Of a stretch of DNA of 10,364 bases, positions 7,136 through 10,364 are shown piece by piece (the first letter of the stretch is position 1; each line of letters begins with the position of its first letter). Source of the DNA: CAYYMD01 sp964472875. Its GTDB lineage: Bacteria; Planctomycetota; Phycisphaerae; SM23-33. The stretch covers positions 1 through 10,364 of the forward strand of contig CAYYMD010000072.1 in the NCBI GenBank assembly GCA_964472875.1, written 5' to 3'. The notes below the pieces were generated by a model. That model was not told where the DNA came from. It did no database searches and saw only the letters and a program-made list of their open reading frames with translations. Made by a program: the position numbers and the translations under genes.

Positions 7136-7183
7136 CTATAACGGGGCTTTAATGATGCACCGGTCGTTATAGCAGAAAGCCCC
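7136..7183 (+). promoter_or_regulatory. Two interleaved 8-bp inverted repeats in the mreB leader
   Basis: Stem A: CTATAACG (7136-7143) pairs perfectly with CGTTATAG (7165-7172). Stem B: GGGGCTTT (7143-7150) pairs perfectly with AAAGCCCC (7176-7183). The order is A, B, A', B', so the stems cannot both nest; they form either a pseudoknot or two mutually exclusive hairpins. With no loop between A and B and only 3 nt between A' and B', a full pseudoknot would be strained, so alternative pairing is likelier. The block ends 25 nt before the mreB ATG. No U-tract follows, so it is not an intrinsic terminator. Confidence 0.5.
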
Positions 7184-7208
7184 TCAGAAATACGGAACGG
7201 TTCGGCAC

Positions 7209-8261
7209 ATGATTTTCGACCCCATATTGGGCTTATTCTCTACCGACATGGGCATAGACCTGGGAACCTCTACTACCCTGGTGTGTGTCCGCGGACAGGG
7301 CATCGTTCTTAATGAACCGTCCGTCGTGGCGGTCAAGCGCGGCACCAACCGCGTGCTCCAGGACGGAAACGCCGTGGGACTGGTCGCCAAGGAGATGCTC
7401 GGCAAAACCCCCAGTTCCATAAGCGCTATTCGGCCCATGAAAGACGGCGTCATTGCCGACTTCGACATAACCGAGGCGATGCTCGGCTACTTCATACGCA
7501 AAGTTCACCGCCGCCGCACGCTCATAAAGCCCAGGGTCGTTATTGCGGTGCCGTCCGGAATCACCGCCGTGGAAAAACGCGCAGTGCTCAACTCCGCCGA
7601 ACGCGCCGGCGCGAGAAGGGTGTACCTGGTGGAAGAACCCATGGCCGCGGGCATCGGTGCGGAACTTCCTATAACCGAGGCCACCGCCTCGATGATAATC
7701 GACATCGGCGGCGGCACCACGGAAGTGGCGATAATGTCTCTGGCAGATATATCCGTGTGCGAATCAATACGCGTGGCCGGCGACGACATGGACGAAGCCA
7801 TCGCCGCACATATGAAACGCACATACAATCTAATGATCGGCGAACAGACCGCCGAGCGCATCAAGATTGGGATCGGCTCGGCCGCTCCCATGGAAGAGGA
7901 GATGACTCTTGAGGTCCGCGGGCGGGACATGATATCCGGCCTTCCGCGAAAGACTATAATCTCCTCCGAAGAGGTTCGCGAGGCGCTCAAGGAGCCCATC
8001 GGCGCTATTATCGACTGTGCCACCCGAACGCTCGAGCAGGCCGAACCCGAACTGGCGGCGGACTTGGTCGACAACGGCATAGCCCTCGCCGGCGGCGGCT
8101 CGCTCCTTCGCGGGCTGAGCACCGTCGTATCCAACGCCACCGGACTGGACGTGCGGGTCGTGGACGACCCCATAACCTGTATTGCACGGGGCACGGCCGT
8201 GTACCTGGAAAACCTCGAACTCTGGAAACAAACCATGGAGTCCGAGGAAGACCAGTTTTAG
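7209..8261 (+). CDS. mreB: Rod-shape-determining protein MreB
   Basis: MreB is the bacterial actin homologue that forms filaments under the inner membrane and guides peptidoglycan synthesis. The 350-residue protein matches the family length. Actin-fold ATP-site motifs are all present: DLGTSTTLV from D17 (phosphate 1), EEPMAAGIGA from E142 with the catalytic Glu region, DIGGGTTEVA from D165 (phosphate 2) and GGGSLLRGL from G295 (adenosine). The N-terminus MIFDPILGLFSTDMGID resembles the usual MreB start, which supports ATG 7209 even though its ribosome site is poor. The gene ends 12 bp from the convergent FG-GAP gene. No mreC or mreD follows; instead a coiled-coil membrane protein and a small membrane protein precede it. 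The interleaved inverted repeats just upstream may affect its expression. Confidence 0.97.
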   Translation: MIFDPILGLFSTDMGIDLGTSTTLVCVRGQGIVLNEPSVVAVKRGTNRVLQDGNAVGLVAKEMLGKTPSSISAIRPMKDGVIADFDITEAMLGYFIRKVHRRRTLIKPRVVIAVPSGITAVEKRAVLNSAERAGARRVYLVEEPMAAGIGAELPITEATASMIIDIGGGTTEVAIMSLADISVCESIRVAGDDMDEAIAAHMKRTYNLMIGEQTAERIKIGIGSAAPMEEEMTLEVRGRDMISGLPRKTIISSEEVREALKEPIGAIIDCATRTLEQAEPELAADLVDNGIALAGGGSLLRGLSTVVSNATGLDVRVVDDPITCIARGTAVYLENLELWKQTMESEEDQF

Positions 8262-8273
8262 CACGCCTTCAAT

Positions 8274-9740
8274 TTACATTTCCGACAGGAGTTTCCGGGC
8301 CTTTGTGGCATAAGGCGATTTGGGATATTTTTTGATTATTTTTTTCAGCATCCTTATGGCTTTTTCTTCCTGCCCGTTGTCCGCATAAAGTTTGGCGAGT
8401 CTGTAATCGTATTCGACGGCGTCTTTGTTTCCTTCCTCATTTCCAGCGTTGTTCGCCGAGTTTGGCTGCGCGGTCGCTTTGGCGCCTGCGCCTGCGACGG
8501 TGTAAACATACACCCGGCCGCAGCCATCGTCACCGCCGGGCATGCCAACCGCCAGATATTTGCCGCATAAGCAGACGTATTCGCCGAATCTACACTCGCG
8601 GCCTTTATCGGGAGGGGCAAGTATGGCCGCATTCCGCCATTGCCCGTCCCTGCCTTGAAAATAGACATAAACCTTCCCGGCGCCGGGTGCTCCTATCGCA
8701 ACCAGCCCATCCCCCAGCGAAACACAACAACCGAAGTCGCCTTCGAACGCGCCGTCGGGCGGAGATAACCTGCATACCTGCCTCCACGCTCCGTCGGCAC
8801 AACATTCGAAAATATATACCGCTCCACATTTATTTTCGCCCACGGCGCCTACCACCGCATAATCGCCTTTGTGCCGCACAGACCATCCGAACGCGGCGTC
8901 GGACCTGGGGGTCGGCGCCGAAAGTTTAGTGAGGTATCGCCACCTTCCCGTAGGGTCCAGTAGAAATACCTGTGCCATGCCGGCCCTGTTCTGCCGCCCC
9001 CACGCTCCGATTATTGCACAATCGCCATGGAACGAAACCGACCGCCCCAAAAAATCGCCGGCACGCGCATCATTGCTTGTCAGTTTGGCCGCCTGCTCCC
9101 AGGCCCCGTCCGTGCGACGCCGGAAAACATATACCGCACCGGCATCATGAGCGCCTTCTTCATCCCGCGAAGCGCCAACTACCGCGAGGTCGCCGCAGAG
9201 CGAAACAGACGAGCCGAACCGGTCGAACTGGTCGGGGTTCCCGGCCCTGATCTTGACCTCACGCTTCCACTTGCCGTCGGAGGCACGGCGGAAAACGTAC
9301 GCCGAGCCGGAATCCCATCCGCCGTCGTCATCGCGGCATGCGCCTACGATGGCTCGGCCGCCGTCTATGGCCACGGCCGCACCGAAGTAATCTCCGGCCG
9401 AAGTATCCCGGACCTTTATTCTGGCGGAGTCTCCCCACCGACCATCTGATGACCTGTTAAATACATACGCGGCCCCTTCGGACTTCCGGCCGCCACTGGC
9501 CCCCACCATCAGGCAACCGTCGCTTATCGAAAGCGACGCCCCGAATCGGTCGCCGCTGAGGGCGTCGGGAGACTTCAGCACCGCCTGCTCTCGGCACCGC
9601 ACGCCTTGGCGTGGAGTAAAAACATTTTCGCGTTCGTCCTCACCGGCCGCGACGTTTATGGAAAACGCCAATATCAATATTTGCGTCAAAACGACATTAC
9701 CCGCCGACCTCCGCGGCAGAAATATGTTTATCACGTTCAT
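8274..9740 (-). CDS. Secreted seven-repeat FG-GAP propeller protein with C-terminal TPR-like tail
   Basis: The 488-residue product starts with a Sec-type signal peptide: R10-R11, a hydrophobic core at 16-28 and a likely cleavage after V30-A31-A32. Seven repeats of about 50 residues follow from about 53 to 410, each with a core like GDRFGASLSI...VGAS...GAAYVF...DGRW; examples are DYFGAAVAI, DRFGSSVSL, DFLGRSVSF, AAFGWSVRH, GDFGCCVSL and CRFGEYVCL. This is the FG-GAP pattern of integrin-like propellers, and seven copies suit a closed seven-bladed propeller. A low-complexity Ala/Asn/Glu linker leads to a helical tail (EYDYRLAKLYADNGQEEKA then KYPKSPYATKARKLL) of TPR type. No enzyme motif is seen; a role in protein binding outside the cytoplasm is inferred. 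I chose ATG 9740 rather than ATG 9779 because AGAGGG precedes it at 7 nt and the signal peptide then has normal length. Cysteines are frequent for a secreted protein. Confidence 0.87.
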   Translation of the reverse strand: MNVINIFLPRRSAGNVVLTQILILAFSINVAAGEDERENVFTPRQGVRCREQAVLKSPDALSGDRFGASLSISDGCLMVGASGGRKSEGAAYVFNRSSDGRWGDSARIKVRDTSAGDYFGAAVAIDGGRAIVGACRDDDGGWDSGSAYVFRRASDGKWKREVKIRAGNPDQFDRFGSSVSLCGDLAVVGASRDEEGAHDAGAVYVFRRRTDGAWEQAAKLTSNDARAGDFLGRSVSFHGDCAIIGAWGRQNRAGMAQVFLLDPTGRWRYLTKLSAPTPRSDAAFGWSVRHKGDYAVVGAVGENKCGAVYIFECCADGAWRQVCRLSPPDGAFEGDFGCCVSLGDGLVAIGAPGAGKVYVYFQGRDGQWRNAAILAPPDKGRECRFGEYVCLCGKYLAVGMPGGDDGCGRVYVYTVAGAGAKATAQPNSANNAGNEEGNKDAVEYDYRLAKLYADNGQEEKAIRMLKKIIKKYPKSPYATKARKLLSEM

Positions 9741-9747
9741 TTTTCCG

Positions 9748-9753
9748 CCCTCT
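9748..9753 (-). promoter_or_regulatory. Ribosome binding site of the FG-GAP gene
   Basis: On the minus strand AGAGGG sits 7 nt upstream of ATG 9740. It favours this start over the in-frame ATG at 9779, which would add 13 residues ahead of the signal peptide. Confidence 0.5.
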
Positions 9754-10039
9754 AATTTATGCCGGGCGCACAACAGCACGTGACTGCTCAGCGTTAATGC
9801 ATGGCCTGAGCGAACGCAGCACCGCCCTTAAATGTAAATGCACGTAAAACCCGTATCATATCAGCACCCGTGCCGTAACAAGATATGTCCACGGCAAATT
9901 GCCAACTGAACTTTATTATAACTTCGATTGCACGCACGGCCAGTTCTTTTCCGCAATGCGACAATGAAAATCTCATAGAATTATATGTGTCGGATAGCCA
10001 TCCAAAATATTGGTCCGCCCCGAATATGCAGTCGCAGGC
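9754..10039. other. Gene-free region upstream of the FG-GAP gene
   Basis: I see no supported gene here. On the minus strand TATGAT preceded by TTGTTA at a 15-bp spacing (about 9862-9888) is the best promoter-like pair for the FG-GAP gene, but the spacing is short and I would not rely on it. Composition is closer to 50% GC than in the neighbouring genes, in keeping with intergenic DNA. Confidence 0.4.
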
Positions 10040-10063
10040 GGGCGGCCGGGCGGCCGTGCGGCC
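10040..10063. repeat. GC-only 8-bp tandem repeat
   Basis: Three consecutive 8-bp units read GGGCGGCC, GGGCGGCC and GTGCGGCC, followed by a further G-run. CGGCCG occurs at 10051-10056 and again at 10059-10064 and could form a tight hairpin. The block lies 34 bp inside the right arm of the 169-bp inverted repeat. Confidence 0.7.
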
Positions 10064-10097
10064 GGGGCTTCTGGCCGTCCGCGGCTCATTTTGTGCA

Positions 10098-10266
10098 CAG
10101 CCGTTCCGCGTTATTTCAGAAATTGCCGGTTTTTTGCGCGTTGTGCCAAGTTGTTGCAGGTTTTTAGACCTTTTTGCGCGATATTGCGCGTTTTTTACCC
10201 TTGACAGGATTCCGTAAGTGTATGTATTGCAGTGAATTATCATAATTCTAACCCGCCGTCCGCCCG
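10098..10266 (-). repeat. Right arm of the 169-bp inverted repeat
   Basis: This is the reverse-complement copy of 3-171 at about 93% identity with no gaps. Differences cluster at the inner end and at 10210-10213. In the frame shared with the left copy (from the ATG at 10243, minus strand) six of the 11 differences fall in third codon positions and five are silent, but that frame runs out of the repeat without a stop on both sides and continues into unrelated sequence. The outer end abuts a G-rich and T-rich stretch (10267-10290) absent from the left side of the window. Confidence 0.93.
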
Positions 10267-10290
10267 GAAGGGGCCTTTTTTTCGAGGGGG

Positions 10291-10318
10291 AAGGTGTAAG
10301 GTGAAAGGTGTGAGGTGC
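10291..10318. repeat. 7-bp tandem repeat outside the right inverted-repeat arm
   Basis: Four consecutive units read AAGGTGT, AAGGTGA, AAGGTGT and GAGGTGC, consensus AAGGTGW. The tract starts 24 bp beyond the end of the long inverted repeat. Function unknown; the remaining bases to the window end show no gene. Confidence 0.75.
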
Positions 10319-10364
10319 TCTACGAATGACGGACACTGGAGTGGAGGGTATACTGTCGCCACAG

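Noticed and set aside
7136..7183. An intrinsic terminator after the small membrane gene
   Set aside because: The stems are real but no U-run follows, and the loops are long (21 and 25 nt).
10201..10248. An outward-facing promoter in the repeat (TTGACA at 10201-10206, mirrored at 63-68)
   Set aside because: A perfect -35 hexamer is present in both arms, but no acceptable -10 lies 16-18 bp downstream; the nearest AT-rich match (TATCAT) is about 31 bp away.
9794..10336. A 180-codon open frame on the minus strand spanning the right repeat arm
   Set aside because: It covers a tandem repeat, the inverted repeat and unrelated intergenic DNA. It has no domain, and its counterpart in the left arm diverges completely outside the repeat.

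Overview
The window looks like chromosomal DNA from a GC-rich, Gram-negative-type (diderm) bacterium. The gene content would suit a Phycisphaerae-like planctomycete: apolipoprotein N-acyltransferase, a HEAT-repeat lipoprotein, MreB with a non-standard coiled-coil partner, a secreted FG-GAP propeller fused to a TPR tail, and a GH57 enzyme. This placement is inference from gene content; no rRNA or tRNA gene is present to fix the taxon.

Layout. (1) Positions 1-422 hold no convincing gene. They contain one arm of a 169-bp inverted repeat, followed by several unrelated short degenerate tandem repeats. (2) A GH57 glycoside hydrolase (423-1595, +) faces a ribokinase (1643-2578, -), with 47 bp between the stop codons. 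(3) A divergent control region (2579-2778) carries a good ribokinase promoter and a hairpin. (4) A rightward run follows: lnt (2779-4749) overlaps a HEAT-repeat lipoprotein (4742-5896) by 8 bp. After an AT-rich promoter gap come a membrane-anchored coiled-coil protein (6046-6891), a 70-residue single-span membrane protein (6905-7117) and mreB (7209-8261). (5) A secreted seven-repeat FG-GAP/TPR protein (8274-9740, -) converges on mreB. (6) Positions 9741-10364 again hold no convincing gene: a GC-rich 8-bp tandem repeat, the second arm of the 169-bp inverted repeat and a 7-bp tandem repeat.

How the genes may work together. Lnt completes N-acylation of lipoproteins, and the next gene, which overlaps it, encodes a protein with a lipobox, so enzyme and candidate substrate are probably translated together. 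The coiled-coil protein, the small membrane protein and MreB look like one cell-shape or envelope module in which the coiled-coil protein sits where MreC would be expected. The GH57 enzyme and ribokinase are sugar-metabolism genes without an obvious link to the rest.

The most unusual features are the long, 93%-identical inverted repeat arms bracketing about 9.9 kb, the patchwork of short tandem repeats beside both arms, the non-standard mreB cluster, and two interleaved perfect 8-bp inverted repeats just upstream of mreB. I found no clear defence system, CRISPR array, transposase or biosynthetic cluster.
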